From assembly GCA_001692895.1 (NCBI GenBank), contig KV748178.1:3954536-4018535 (forward strand): DNA of 64,000 nt, written 5' to 3'. The notes under the pieces are model-generated. The model was not told the origin of the DNA. It was given only the letters and a program-made list of their open reading frames with translations, and searched no databases. The stretch comes from Cenococcum geophilum 1.58 (Eukaryota; Ascomycota; Dothideomycetes; Gloniales; Gloniaceae). Below are positions 23,570 through 36,779 of this stretch, piece by piece. Position 1 is the stretch's first letter. Every line of letters starts with the position of its first letter. The position numbers and the translations under genes were made by a program.

Positions 23570-26500
23570 TGCAACTACTACCCTTTTCAGGCATAAACCC
23601 ACCTGTTTAATCTTAATAACAATGTAAGGAGCCGCATTTATCGCTATTATAATGGGCTTAATAAATCGCCAGTGCCCTAAATATAAGCATATAATTTCTA
23701 CCGTAGGTGGATTAGTGCAATATAAGCTATACTGTAAAGCTGTAGGCATAGACTATCTTAATTATCGGGATGATGTCCATCCTATAATCTAGGCTCAAGC
23801 GGATATATATAAAGACGACGAATTTACTATAAAACAATAGGTATATAACCTTATAGCAACTAATACCGCTATTAACAATACTTTACTAACCATTATAGGA
23901 AATACCGGCATAATATTAGTAGAGGAGCTAAGCTATATAGCACTAGTAGAATAACCAACCAGTACTAAAACGTATAGTTACGCGGCAATAAGCCTCTCTA
24001 CCTTAGATATTTATTATACCTAAACTTATTATAAAGTAACTAGCCGCTATATAGGAACCCCACTTAGCTACCCGGAGGGGAACTCTAATTAGTAGTCTAC
24101 TATAGATCGCGACCACCTATTAAGGCCTAGCCAGTTAGTAAATAGAATAAACGAAGGCAATAATATATTTTATCCTTTCGCAAGCTCTACAGAATAGGCG
24201 TAAGTTATTTAGTAGGTACGTAATAGCACATTAGTAAAAGAAATAGACGCGTGGCTATAAGACCCTTATATTAAAAATATAAGGGACGGATATATATTAT
24301 ACTAAAATGCAAAAGAAGTTAAGACAAAACTATATTCTATTTCTAAAGGTATAAGTAATAATAGCTAGCAAATCACAGAACTTAATATATACGGCAAAAA
24401 CCTAAAGATATACCACTATAATATACTTAGCGTGGTAGCCTTCCTAATCAGTTATTTCCCATTTAAAGGTAATATGGTTTATTCTCCTATTCGTTAATTT
24501 AACGTAAAAGGTAATAGAGTATATAACAAGGTATATACGGCCGATCGTTAGTAAAAGATCTAAGATTAATTACCTAATAGTGCAATAGCTATTATAGTAA
24601 TACCTAGTAGCAACTAAACTAAGCTAACTACACTATCTAGAGATAAAAAGGCGTATCTAGTTTATATTATAATACTTAATATCCTATTAAAGACTTAACG
24701 TACAGCTGGTAGGCCAGTAATGCTTTTACTAGGTTATATACCTACAAACTTACCAAGTAACTAGATAAATAAGCTGAATATATACTATTAAGTAATAAGC
24801 ATTATATTTAAACGTAAGTATTTACCTTAGTAGTGTATAGGTACTTAAGTTAATATAAAAACTAGCCCTTAAACGCGCTGCTAGGCGTAGTATACCAATA
24901 CAATACGCGAATAGGTTTATCTGGCAATGCTACCCTATACTTACTAGGTTTATAGCAGACTATAAAAAATAGGTTATGTTAATAGGAATAAAATTGGGGC
25001 AATACTATATAATATATTATATACTGCCTTATAAATAAGGTAACCTACTAAGCACTATATCTGGCAAATGGCCGCAAAGGACATATAAATCGACCATTAA
25101 ACAACTTAAATAATAGCAAAACTTGCAGCTGGATCGCAGCGACCCTAAGTATATTAGGCCAATTTAAAATTTTGCCTAGTCCCATTATATAGCGGATATA
25201 CACGCTATAATGGCCCCTAATTTACTATACTAACTATATAAAGGTATTACGGAGCATTTAATAAGCTAGCTTTGGGCACTACTACTTAATATTAAGAAAG
25301 GGAAACGGAGGGTTCTAATAACTAATTACAGTGGTATAAAAACCCTATTATCTGCTAAGGATAGGGTAAAACGTCTTCTAACCGCATAATTTACCAAAGT
25401 TAAACCCTTTAAGGGTATAATTAGGTGGGATAACTTTATAGAGTTAAGCCAATAGACTAGAAAGATGTATAAGTCCCTTCTTTATTAGATTATACTAGTT
25501 ATAGCATCGTTACTATATAGGCACGAGGGGGCGATACTGTTTATTTGTACTATAGTTAACTTTATATTATTAGCCGAATATAAATTATATAATAAAGATA
25601 TAATTAAATACCTTAAAGCTATATTATATCGAATAGATAAGACTAAAGAGGCGTTCTTGCCATACCAACCTAATAATAAAAACCCACCCAATTTTAACAT
25701 ACCTAAACTTTATGCAATTTCCCACTATCCGGAGATAATTCGTATATTTGGCGCCCTAATAGGAACTATAACAGAGCACGGCGAAAGGGTATACATTCCT
25801 TAAAAGAATTTCTATTAAAGATTAAATAAGCGTAAAGGGTATAAAGAGCAAATAATTTATCTTAATACGGAATTAACAAACACTATAGTAATATAAAAGA
25901 TAGAGCTATAGGAAAATATAAGGCCAATACTAGCAGCTAATACTATAGAAGATTTATATATTGCATTATTATTAGGCATAATTAACCTAATAGACGAGCT
26001 ATATAGATGGGATTGCTGCTAGTTAACTAACTAAATATTTTTAATATGTGGAATAAATCTAAAGTTATAGCGCAGAGCCTGCGAAATTTAGACTAGGCTA
26101 GGTATTAATAAATTTATTATAAAACTAGCTTTATTTATATGGGAATATTATAAGCGAGTTAATAGTATATAAGCAACGGATTTAGACGTTAAGCGCCTTA
26201 AAAGAGATATAGCCTAGGTATAAGATTTACCTATTAGTATTTATCACTCTATAATATACTATATTTAACACGGTAAAGACTTCTATAATTTTAACCGACT
26301 ATATAAAGTACGGGCACGCTATAACCTAGTCTAGATGCGGACTACTGCCCCATAGAGGGATTAAGTTCTTATATAAGAATATAAGAACGTACTAGATAGA
26401 ATAAAGGGAACGTAGGCTACCTGTTTAGAATTACTAGTATTAGTATAGGACTTAAATTAGATAGATAAAAATAGTAGATACCAAGTATACTATAGAGCAC

Positions 26501-26900
26501 TTCTTAAGCTATTCTGTCTATACAATAGAGGTAAGGTAGATCCTTTTAATGGGATAATTAAAGTAGAATGATTTCCTATAAATATAGCGTAAAATAGACA
26601 AAACCTAGACGGCCACCAAATATACGATATTTCCTATATTAAGAGACCTATATAACTAATACTAACTTCGCTAAATAAAAGAAGAACGTTTTAGATAAAC
26701 TTATACATAGATTAAGACATATACAATTAATTCTATAATAATAATTTTCTTTAAATTAACAGTATACGTATAGATAAGTTTGTAAAGAAACAAAAATCTA
26801 AAACTAAGCTTTTAATTAAATTATGGGAGGCTTTAGAACGAAAACGAAAATAAAAACGGCTAACGTAATTAATAGGGAATTCGGTATATCTAATCCCTAG
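23570..26900 (+). pseudogene. Plavaka-type transposase, RIPed
   Basis: A long plus-strand reading, broken mainly by CAG/CAA-type stops, shows an N-terminal Cys/His region (about 23580-23700). It also shows SRDKKAYLVYIIILNI near 24640-24690 and RPVMLLLGYIPTNL near 24710-24755 (the position of the usual (P)LY.TIGNI..LLGYLP block). DIHAIMAPNLLYQLYKGITEH is at about 25200-25260, matching the DIH..DLLHQL.KG motif, and a late FNIPKLYAISHY..TEHGERV..NKRKGY block is at about 25690-25840. This motif series defines the fungal Plavaka transposases related to CACTA enzymes. It would have mobilised the surrounding 23.4-kb element. Confidence 0.75.
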
Positions 26901-27059
26901 AAATCTAGGTAAATTGGCTATAAGATAAGGCAAGACTAAGAGAAGTTAAGAAAGCCGTTGGTTGGCTTAAATACGGAGGCAGTATATCCGATATATAGGT
27001 AAATTAAGTAGTAGAGGGGCTCATTAGAGTAAGAGGCTGGCTAGCTATACGTATTTTAG

Positions 27060-27560
27060 CGGATTTTGTATTAGCAGAGTAGTATAATAACCCCCCCTCT
27101 TTTGCTTTTCTCTTCCGATTTATTACACGTTTTTCTTTAATAGGCCTTATTTTCGTAATAATCTCTACCTCTATAGTCTAAGCTTCTTCCATTTATTTAT
27201 AACCGAGTATATTAACTCTATTAATACTTAGAGCTAAATTAATAGCTAATCTTTGCAACCGTCGCTTCTTAATATATAGAATAGCCTCATATTGCTCCTC
27301 TATGAAGGCTCTCCTTGAGTTTTAAACATAAAACGACTTTATTAGCTTATCGCCTAAGCTAATACACTTTAAGGGAGATTCTAAGTAAAAAAAGGCGGAA
27401 ATAGCGCGATTAAACCAACTTAGCGTCTTGGGTGTATCTATAGGCTAACTAGGTATAAAGGGAAGCTCCAGAGTATATTTTAACGAGGGAGGAGAATAAG
27501 GATAACCGTTAAGTACTTACTGCTTAGGTGGTGTTAACCTACTAAACCGCTAGAAAAGGT
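27060..27560 (-). pseudogene. Unknown minus-strand RIPed ORF in the giant element
   Basis: The minus strand from about 27430 to 27070 reads with few stops: a helical, charged segment (EEQYEAILYIKKRRLQRLAI) and then a lysine/arginine-rich C-terminus (RPIKEKRVINRKRKAKEG) that resembles a nuclear-localisation tail. The family is not recognised. It is convergent with the Plavaka transposase. Confidence 0.35.
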
Positions 27561-27889
27561 TAGCCACATCTATATAAATTAGTTTAATGCTTATATTTTT
27601 ACAGGCAGTTATAATGCTCTTACCTATAAAGATTAGCTCTAGTGCTTACTTGCTAGTAGGAATTCTTAATATTACGTAGTTAACGGTAAGATAATACGGC
27701 AATCTGCCACAATTTACTCTAAATAGGCTGGTAATAGGCCTAAGCTCCCTAGCAGAACATTAAAATCTGCCCCTTTACTCCTCTGTTTTATTAACTATAT
27801 CTATACTAGCAAATATACAATTTAAAAGTGTTATACTTTATCTTTATATCTTTATTAACTTCTCTAACTTCTCCTATATTAGTTATACC

Positions 27890-30290
27890 AAAGGTTTATT
27901 AACCTCCACTATGCCGAAAAAATATAACTATAGCTTCTAAAAAGAATAAGGTACAGACTACCCTCTATATAGCTGCTTGAAATACTAATATATACCTAGG
28001 ACTAAGGTAAAGGCAAAAGAAATAACACTACTAGTGCAAGAAGAATCTAGAAACGTATACGCGAACGGTAGTTAGGCTAAAGTACTATAAACAATATATA
28101 CACGGTAGCATGCAGCTAACTTTAGCAGATAGCTATATAAGGCGATAGAGTATCTAGGGATAGCGTCCTAAAACGTTAGTTAGATACAAATAGCGATTCT
28201 AAAGAAGATAGAGGCTTAATGCCCTAGGGAAGAACGCATCGTTAACAACTCTAGCAGAGTTCGGATAAAGAATCTCTAAATCTATATATACAGAATTTAA
28301 CCATGGTATCTATTATATAAACCCTATTACTTTACACCCACTAACGCTTTAACAGCAATTATAAGTCCTAAATCGCCCCAATAAGCGGCTCTAATGCTAC
28401 CATCCCTTTACCAAAGAGCTTATCTCCGGTGCCGAAGATAACTCTATAGCCGAGTTATTTTATACGGCGCCTATACGCAGTAATAAGCAGCGGAAGTCTC
28501 AATATAGTATAGATGCAGTTAGAAAATAGCAAGAAATAAGTCGTGGTAGTAAACTTAAACTAAAACCTATAGATAAACTAATATTAAAAGCTGCCGTACG
28601 CTTCTTTTAAATGTTTATAATGTTAGGCAAGGCTCCTAAAGGTCTTTCTCTTACGCCATAGCCGGAAGGGAACGTAGCAACTCTAGAAAAGACGATGGAC
28701 TTAGTATAGGATAAAGCAGTAGAGTATAATAGGGTTTCTAAGGGCGATGGTTCTAGCAAGGCTATATAAAAACCGTCGCTATTAATATATTATATAGTAA
28801 GCTACCTTTTATTACTTCTATATATACTAATATTAAATAGATATATAATAGCATTAGCTAGTTCTAGTCTTACCTATTAAAACGCATGCAAGATTGCGTA
28901 AAGACTAAGTACTTATTTAAAAAGCTCTTTAAGAAGGAAACAATTGCTAAAGTAGAAGAGCTACTTTATATAGATAACTTTTAATGCTCTAAGACAGTAC
29001 GTATAGCTAAACTACCTTAGCACCCTTCTAACTATTTATAGGACGAGCAATCCCGCTTTATAGCACCGGTTATTATAGCCGGTCTCTCTAAGTTATTCTT
29101 TAAAGGAAAGTAGTAATTTGGGTTTAGTATAGATATATAACACTTTATGCGCCTAATTAGCCTAGGGGCTGTTATACTAATTTATGTAGTAATCCGCCAC
29201 ATTATTAATAAATAGAAAAGTGGTAGTTTTATCTAATAAAAGTTTAAAGCAGGTCCTAATCTTTATAGTAATTTATTCTTTCTCTACCCTCGTTCTAACT
29301 ACCCAGACTACACCGTAACTAACTCTAATATTAGCTACATAGGAACGGACAAAGGCTATATAGGTAGATCAGTTAACAGAGCGCCAGAACCGGATTTTAG
29401 GGCTTCTGCGATAGGGCATCTTAAAAAGACTCCAAGTAACTATATATAGCAATAACCCTACTATATAAGCAATTCTAAATCCATTTAAATATAGTCTTAA
29501 TAATCTTTCTGACCTAGACTCCGACTATAACGTAGGATTTAATAAGTAGCGCTTTAATATACTTCTACTAGTATACAACTACTTATAATAACAGTTCTGG
29601 ACTAATACTTATATCTAGGTACTTAACGCGTCCCTTTCCTTAAACCTAGACATCTCCTACCCTTCCGGCACTATTACTAAGCCTAATATACCCTATAACA
29701 TATCGCCTAATTAAACTAACTACAGTACTAATTACTAAGGCGGTAGGCCTAATGATGTTAGCGACCCTAACAGCGGTATAGATAGCGGGACTAATATAAA
29801 CAAGTATTATAACGGATATAGCAGAGTTAATATAGATAAAGATGGTAATACGGATAATAGAACAGATATAGCTCTAGGTAGTAATATAGATGATCGGAAT
29901 AGTGTAAGAAAGGGGGGCAATAAATATAATAGAGTGGATATAGGCAATAATGCCGGCGTAAATAGTGGAGAAGATATAGATAAGGATAGTGGCGCCAGTA
30001 ATAATTTCGGAAATAATACCTATAAGCTTGTCTTTAAAGGTATAAAATTACGGAATTGGAAATATACCATTAATATACTATATTACTGGAATTACGAACA
30101 GTTAATAGTTATAGTTAAGCTATTTAGAAAGACGCTTGGGGCTAAACCTAATATAAGTCTTTGGTATACTATTGGAAAAGGGGTTAAGTCTATACTATTT
30201 AATAATAAGGATTTAGATATCTTTAGAACGAGGGTAGAGGAGGGGCTAGGCAGGGTAAATGCTTTATAGTCTATAATAGGTTTAGAGGAG
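27890..30290 (+). pseudogene. DUF6532-like accessory gene, RIPed
   Basis: The plus-strand reading starts near ATGCCGAAAAAATATAAC at about 27911 with a basic N-terminus. From about 28900-29240 it contains a helix-rich block (PVIIAGLSKLFFKGK, then LISLGAVILIYVVIRHIIN and WKSGSF). The order and spacing resemble the fungal DUF6532 domain (LA.VATAI..AL.EWK.G). A low-complexity Asn/Gly/Asp-rich segment and a clean 111-codon end (29934-30269) follow. DUF6532 has no known biochemical role. Lying next to a Plavaka transposase within the same termini suggests an accessory factor (inference). Confidence 0.4.
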
Positions 30291-30329
30291 TAGCTATTTT
30301 ATATAGTGGTTATAATATAAATATATTTT

Positions 30330-30590
30330 TAAAGGTATATTATAGCAATCTATAGCAATCTATGGTAATCTGTAGCAATCTATAGCAGTATATTATAATT
30401 TAGAGAAATATATATAGTTTATACCGTTTGTATAGTTTATATAGTTTATACCATTTATATAGTTTATACGGTTTATATCGTTTATACAATTTATATAGTT
30501 TATACAGTTTATACAGTTTATATATAGTATAGATATTATATAATTTATACAGTTTATATAGTTTATATAATATATACAGTTTACGCGCTA
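30330..30590. repeat. Short-unit tandem repeats (GTTTATA and CTATAGCAAT)
   Basis: TATAGCAATC repeats (30344-30395) are followed by about 20 units of (C/A)(A/C/G)GTTTATA (30410-30590). This is a subterminal low-complexity tract of the giant element. Confidence 0.85.
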
Positions 30591-30599
30591 TTTATTTGT

Positions 30600-30792
30600 A
30601 GGGTAGCAATTTGCTAGCATTAGTTTAGTAGTTAAGCGTTTTGCTGCAATTTACTAGCAGAAGCCGCAAATTTGTTGCAAAACGCGCGGTTTGCGCGAAT
30701 CGCTAACGACCATATACGACCACGCAAATCGTACAGTTTACAGCAAATTGCCGCAATCTGTAACAACGCGCCTAAAAAAAAATTTCCTGATG
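30600..30792. repeat. Right terminal region of the giant element
   Basis: GC-richer DNA with repeated GCAA-TTTGC palindromic words ends in the inverted repeat TTTCCTGATG. It parallels the GGCAATTTT-rich left unit. Confidence 0.7.
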
Positions 30793-30794
30793 AT

Positions 30795-33700
30795 ATAGAA
30801 AAAGTAGAGGGGCTTAGGGGATAATTAGAAATAGAAGTCCTTATAAAGATTTATAAAGAGGTTTATAACGCTATTATAGTCTAATACCTTAGGAGCGGAG
30901 ATATTAGAGTTACCTTAAGGGACTAATAGGTAAAGGAATAAGCTATTAGGGTAGGGGACAGGCTAGGAGAATATATTGGCATAAAAGTGCTTTGCGAAGA
31001 TTACCTAGTTAAAGTCCTAGCAGTTCCCTTAAGCCTTAGGGTAGAAAAGGGACGCTAGGTGGATAATATAGTAACTATATATAAGATAGTAAAACAAACG
31101 GAACGCCTTATACTAGGACTTAAGATTACCTAAATCTAATAGCTTTAATAGGAAAATATAAACTAAGTATATAATAAAAATAATAAAAGAATATGAGGGT
31201 TGCTAGAGACTTGCTAGGGAAACACTAGTTAAATATATAGCTCCCTTATTATTAGCATATATATACTAGGAATACAAAAACTCCTTATTTAAAAAGGTAT
31301 TATTATAAATAGCCTTATATATAATGTAAGGCTCTATAACTACAGACTCTACCTAAAATAATATTATCGCTGCGTATAATAGGGGTATATTTAATCTATA
31401 TACGCAGTATAGGTATGCTACGGCTACTATATAGGCCCTTATAATATAAGACACTACTTAAATTAAGACTAAATAAAATGTATAAACCGCTACTAAAGCA
31501 TATATAAGGCGTAGGAGAGAGAAGACTATATTAAATATAGGAGATAAAAGGTAAGGGCTTAACAGCTATAGGAATAACTGCATACTAGGTTATATAAATA
31601 AAAATAATAGGCAATAAGCTAGGGGGGCACAGGTGCCTTTTTAGCATTTCCTACCTTTAATATTAGGGGGCTAGGCTAGCTATCCTAAGCCTTAACGGGC
31701 CAGAAGCGACGCTGCGCGATATTACTAGACTATATAGGGATATAAGAGTTATAGGGGATATAAGGGAGAGAATACCCTATAGGAAGACCCTTATAGACAG
31801 CTATAATAAGCTTAAAACTAAGATAATTAAGAATTAGACTTAATGCGGTAAATATAACATTTATAGCCGACTCTTAAAGGGTATATAGCCAACTAGTAAA
31901 AATAGNGGAAGAACTAGAGATAATAATAGATTTAAATATAGAAGCGCTAGTAGGAACATAAGATATAGGAATAAAAAGCTCTATATAAAATAAGTAGTAA
32001 CTAGGGTATAGATATAAGAGATAGAAGTTTTAAATATCCTAAAGAAAGTGAAAATAGAAGAAGTAAGGAATAATAGAGAGGCAAAAAATCCTCGCTGAGG
32101 GTCCGCTACCTATCCATTATATAGTATAACTATAGTAATATAAACCACCGTCTTATAAGGCCCTTACTAGACAGTCTAGACCTAGAGAAATACTATATCC
32201 TTACTATATAAGAGCCGTACTATAATACCTATATATAATCAATATACTGCCCCTAAGGATTCTAGCTCCTATATAAACTAAAAGCAGCTATACGCATATG
32301 CTTTATAATTAGTAAGACTATTAGCCTATCTTTATAGTTATAGTAGGCAGTTAATCTAAATATTATAATTATAATAATTTAGACATATAGAGGACCGGTA
32401 TAAATTATTAATGTATATAACCCTAGGGTTAAAGGGGTCCTATAAACAGAGAATATTATATTAGTAATAAGCCTACTTAAAACTAAAGGCATAGAGTCTA
32501 TCCTATTAGGAGATATAAACCTCTACTACCCGCGGTAGGGGGGTATTTACGTCACTACTAAACAACAGGTAGAGTGCCTACTAAAAGCTATAGATACCTA
32601 GGGCCTTAAGCTAACTACCCCCCCTAGAGCAATTATATGGCAATGAGGACCCACTAGAAGTATAATTAACCTTATATTTATAGACGAAGGCCTATACTAG
32701 AGACTTAAAAGGTATAATCCTAAAGAAGAATAGGCACTTACCTTAGACTATATCCCCATCTAAATATAGCTAGATTTAAATATTAAGGCGTAACTAAATA
32801 GCAAAAGATACGTAATAAGGATGCTTAAGGTAAACAGTTTCCTTAATATAGTAAAATAACAACTTTAAGACATAGAAGAAATCCACCTAATACTAAATAA
32901 GTGAGGCTTATTAGCCACCCCTAAGGAAATTAACTAAAGACTAGAAAAGATCTAGGTAGCGATTAAAAATAGACTAAAAAAGCACTGCCCGGTCTTAAAA
33001 CTAGGCCCCTATATACGATATATATAGTCTATATAATACGCGGTTCTTATAGCTAGCCAATAATAAGTAAAAAGGAAATACTTAAGTAGCTATAACCCTA
33101 AAGATAAGAGATAATATAAAGATATAAGAAACCAGTTAAAGAATACCCTAAAAAAAGAAGTAAGGAATAATTAGAGATAATTTATAAATAAGTATACTTT
33201 TAACCTAAGCCTCCCCTATAATAAGGGCCTGTGGGCTATAGCAAAATAAGTAAAGAAAAAGGTAGGGTAATTAGCAGAAGATCTATACCTACTACCCCTA
33301 CGAAGAGTAGGGGAATTATAGGCCACTAATAATAATAATAAGAAGGTAAAGATCTTTATAGAAAGGTTCTTTCCCTAACTAGCTTTAGCAGACCTTAGTA
33401 ATATTATAGGTAAAGCACTAGTAACTCGCCTATAGGTTAACAGCGATATAACAATAGAGGAAATGGCTAGAACTATTAGCCGCCTTTTTAACAATATAGT
33501 ATTAGGTCTAGATAGGATTCTAAATAAGGCCTTAAAGACCTATAGATTATTTATAGCACCCTATCTTACAAATATAGCTAAAGTATACTTTGCTATAGGC
33601 TACTACCTACAACTTAGAAGATCTATAATAACGGTTATTCTACAAAAAGAAGGTAAAGTAGATTACTTAATCCCAGGAAGCTACTGCCCTATTGCCTTAG

Positions 33701-34310
33701 AAAACACCCTTAATAAGATCTTAAAAAAGGTAATAGCGGACTATATAGCAGATATAGCTAAGAAATATACCCTACTACTATAGAGCTAAATAGGGGCAAG
33801 AAAGAACCGCTTAACACTATTAGTACTTACGCTACTCGCTACCACCATTAAATCTATATAGGCGATGTAAAGGGACTTTATAGTATTAATGCTTAGCCTA
33901 AACATTAGTAGCGCTTACGATAACGTACCCTATAAGCGTCTTCTATATATCCTTAGGGCAAAAGGCTTCCTAAAATAGATTATATAATTTATCTAAGGGT
34001 TTATAGGTTAGAAAGAAATATTACTAGTCTTTAGCGGATACTAGAGCCCCCCTATTACAGTTATAATAGAAATACTATAAGGATTACCCCTCTTACCTAT
34101 ACTCTTCCTTTTCTTTATAAGCAATCTACTTAATTTCTTTAAGAAAGGGGCGACCTAGGGGATAGGCTTTATTAATAACACAAACCTAATTATATATAGG
34201 CTATTAGCTGCAGAAAATTACAGAATGCTAAAGAAAGCTTATAATACCTATATAGAATAGGTAAGATAATATAGAGTTTAATTCTTACTAGAGAAATACC
34301 AGCTAATCTA
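30795..34310 (+). pseudogene. LINE-1 ORFs: endonuclease and reverse transcriptase, RIPed
   Basis: After an ORF1-like stretch (30800-31630), an endonuclease-type block GDINLYYPR lies near 32505 with TRSIINLIFI near 32650 (the GD.N..HP and D(F/L) motifs of APE-like LINE nucleases). Reverse transcriptase follows. An intact 106-codon piece (33463-33783) carries the GLDRILNKALK and SYCPIALENTLNKIL blocks. Later come LSLNISSAYDNV (about 33895-33930), GLPLLPILFLFF (34080-34120) and GFINNTNLII (about 34165), where the catalytic DD of the FVDD box has become NN. The catalytic change and many stops show it is dead. Confidence 0.8.
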
Positions 34311-35843
34311 TTTTATAAGAAAACGTAACTAATCTATAGATCTCTAGCATATAATCCACATCTAAGGCTTTAAAGGTTAACCAGTTTAGGGCCTAAGGGT
34401 ATTAGAAGTATAGGTAGATAGTAAGCTCTAATAAAGCGTATATATGGCGTAAGTAGCCTATAAGGGCTAAGTATAGTATATTGTATTATCTAGGATCGTT
34501 AATTCTATATAGGGCCTATACTTCTAAAGGTTACGCCTACTATATATAGCAGTTATCCGGCTAACTATAATATATAGGTCCAGTATTTAGGCCATTGGAG
34601 AATCTAAAAAAGGCCCCCCTAAGTCACTCCTTAAACTACTCTAAAAGGTCTAAATAGCCTACCTTTAGAGTATAATAGGCGGATATAAGCGAACGGCTAC
34701 AGCACTGCTTAAAAAGGAAGCTAATATTCCCCCTCTATAACTATATATTAAAGCTACTATAATATAATGGGCCTAAAATAAACATAACTCTAATATTATA
34801 AAGTATATTAAGATACGCCTAAATAAACTATAGAGGGACCTTAGGGCGCCCTATAGGAGAATAAACCAATAACCCTAAAATAGGGAAGATATATTAAAGA
34901 AATAGGTAAAGAAAGTAGAAGAAATAGGTAAAGAAAGTAGAAGAAAAATAGTACTGCTTTAGGGCCTAGGCCTATATAGAGGAGAAAGGGAAACGCGTAA
35001 AAGGCTAGTAAAGATAATAATAAGAGAGAGAAAGGAGCTAAAATAGAGTATAAAAAAACGCTAGGAAACTATCTACTATAATATAATACTAGTTAGACTA
35101 ACGCTAGAGAGGTATATAAAAGTTAAAGATATAGAGGCTAATTAAGGCAAGAGGAACCTAAGCCGTAGTATAGTTAACGCTATAGGGGGTAAATACTCTA
35201 GGGCTTTAAGGAGGCCTAATAAAGGTAGAAAATATAATAGCAACACTCTTAAGAATAGGAATAATAGGACTAAAAGATTGGCTTTACCGGGTGGGTGTCC
35301 TAGTAGGTAGCCTAAGATATAAATATAGCTAGCTAAGATAGACACTAAAATACGTAATACTGTTATACCCCTTACGTATTAACTAAAAAGTAATACTTTT
35401 AGTAGCTAGTATAGAGAACTATAATATACTACTCTTAATATAAAAAGGCCTTAAGGCGGTTACCTAGTAGCTTATTAGCTAAAATATACTAAACTAGTTT
35501 TAGGTTATAAGGGAAATAGTAATAAAAGGTAGGGGGGTAAGCAACGGGCGCCCCCTAATAACTCTACAGTAGTAAAGTAAAGTTTATAATACTAGCGCGT
35601 CCGTAGGCTTATTACGGCAGCAGTAGTTCCTAAGGAGGTTAAAAAGTAAGGTAGTAGGAGCACCACAGGTGACTTATAGGCGCCTTGTAGGCGCCTTATA
35701 GGCGAGTCCCAAAAGGCGGAGAGATGGATTACGGGGTTTTCTTAAATGGAGTTTTCTCCCCATATGTATATAAGGAGTAGTCCGCGTGGGCCTAATAGGG
35801 ATCCGAATTGGACGTTAAGCAATGAATTATTATTATTATTATT
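34310..35843 (+). other. LINE-1 C-terminal ORF2 region, 3' UTR and ATT tail
   Basis: This holds the conserved post-RT region (for example KRTATALLKKEANIPPL near 34690-34740), then a non-coding 3' part ending GGACGTTAAGCAATGA plus (ATT)n at 35826-35843. Homologous 3' parts are at 21929-23440 and 62670-64000. A hydrophobic minus-strand ORF here is an antisense shadow present in every copy. Confidence 0.75.
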
Positions 35844-35856
35844 ATATTAACGTGGC

Positions 35857-36488
35857 TTAGCTAGAGCTAACTAACTACTATAAACTTACTAATTGTTCGC
35901 CTGCGTATATTACCGCCACAGTTCTTTATCCGTTAATTAAATAGACTTTCGCTAATAAATATTGGACGGGTAAAGGCTGAGCTAGTTAAAAAGAAGTAGC
36001 TAAGTAAGCTATTCGCAATCTGTGGCTTAAGTATAAATATTATCTAATTAAATTAATTACTAACGGTGAGCCTCTTATATAGCGACGCGTCTTTTTATCT
36101 AAAATTAATAACTATTTTATTGGTGGCTTTGCTTAGATAACACTTATAAATAATCGTAATAAGTATAATAATTGGCTTGTATAAGTAGGTTACCCTAAGG
36201 ACGTTAACTATACTAACCTAATTGCTTATTAGCAAGCTAGACTAAAAGGAACTTAATACTAACAACTTACTTATATGGCTCTCAATTTACTAACAATTCT
36301 ACTAATATTGTTAGACCCTAAACGTATATTTAGCCTCATGGGCTTACTCCTTACTACTAATCGCGCACGACTACAACCTGATATAATTGGAGCTTTAATG
36401 GCGGTAGGATCGTGGGATAAGGAAGGTATAATTAATATAGTAGATGGGCAGTTAAAGCGCCCGCAGAAGAAAGGAACAGGATATACAT
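35857..36488 (+). pseudogene. hAT-1 transposase, C-terminal dimerisation part
   Basis: This continues the frame interrupted at 6843. It reads ELTNYYKLT..SPAYI (about 35875-35930), a central stretch with few stops, and then LDPKRIFSLMGLLLTTNRARL near 36310-36375 followed by GSWDKEGI. That is the hAT C-terminal dimerisation motif (ERVFS.AG..I...R..L). The last 71 codons (36275-36487) are open to a stop. The C-terminus is less mutated than the N-terminal half. Confidence 0.8.
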
Positions 36489-36779
36489 AGCAGGGAGGTG
36501 ACTCAACACTATGCCAAGACTCGCGATAGGCCTATATTGAGGGTAGGGGCGAAAGAAACGCCGGCAGAAAACGATCTAGGCGTCGCTAGGTAGGTCCTCC
36601 TACATTAACACCATGCTAAGACTCGTGATAGTTACTAACTACTACGTTAGTTAAATTTAGTTGCAACCGTTGCAATATTAATTTAATTAATTTAATTAAT
36701 TGAGCCCTCCGCTTATAAAGCTTTCAATTCAATCAACTCGAGGCGTCAATTGAATTGAATTGAATGATTGGCAAGCCTG

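Larger units (their letters stand above)
7373..30792 (+). mobile_element. 23.4-kb Plavaka-type DNA transposon with helicase cargo
   Basis: The termini are CATCAGGAAA and TTTCCTGATG, extended by T-runs and imperfect matching to about 32 bp (..GTTGTTGCA at left, complement of ..GTTGTTACA at right). The flanks are AT (7371-7372, 30793-30794). The homologous LINE at about 59150 has a single AT there, so the insertion point is proven by an empty site. Inside are a Plavaka-like transposase (23570-26900), a DUF6532-like ORF (27890-30290), a minus-strand unknown ORF (27060-27430), two copies of an array plus SNF2-like helicase module, and two LINE-derived insertions. All coding parts are RIPed. It remains possible that the helicase modules are separate elements that landed in a shorter transposon. 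Confidence 0.75.
6844..35843 (+). mobile_element. Tad-like LINE retrotransposon (LINE-1), itself interrupted by a 23-kb element
   Basis: The insertion in hAT-1 is bounded by a 13-bp direct repeat ATATTAACGTGGC (6831-6843 and 35844-35856). The 3' end is an ATT-rich tail (35826-35843). LINE sequence is 6844-7370 and 30795-35843, about 5.6 kb. It is continuous with the uninterrupted homologue at 58861 onward, in which the bases on either side of the giant insertion are adjacent. Long direct target duplications plus a simple-repeat tail indicate target-primed reverse transcription. Confidence 0.9.
4721..36779 (+). mobile_element. hAT transposon (hAT-1), host of a nested insertion stack
   Basis: The ends are perfect 20-bp inverted repeats (CAGGCTTGCCAATCATTCAA at 4721; its complement ends at 36779) flanked by AAAATCTC on both sides. 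Subterminal TTGAATTGAAT motifs repeat at both ends. Without the LINE inserted at 6844-35843 the element is about 3.1 kb, a normal hAT length. Its own sequence is 4721-6843 plus 35857-36779 (one copy of the LINE target duplication removed). It lies in the intron of the membrane glycoprotein gene. The coding part is heavily RIPed, while the terminal 100-150 bp keep fairly balanced composition. Confidence 0.93.
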
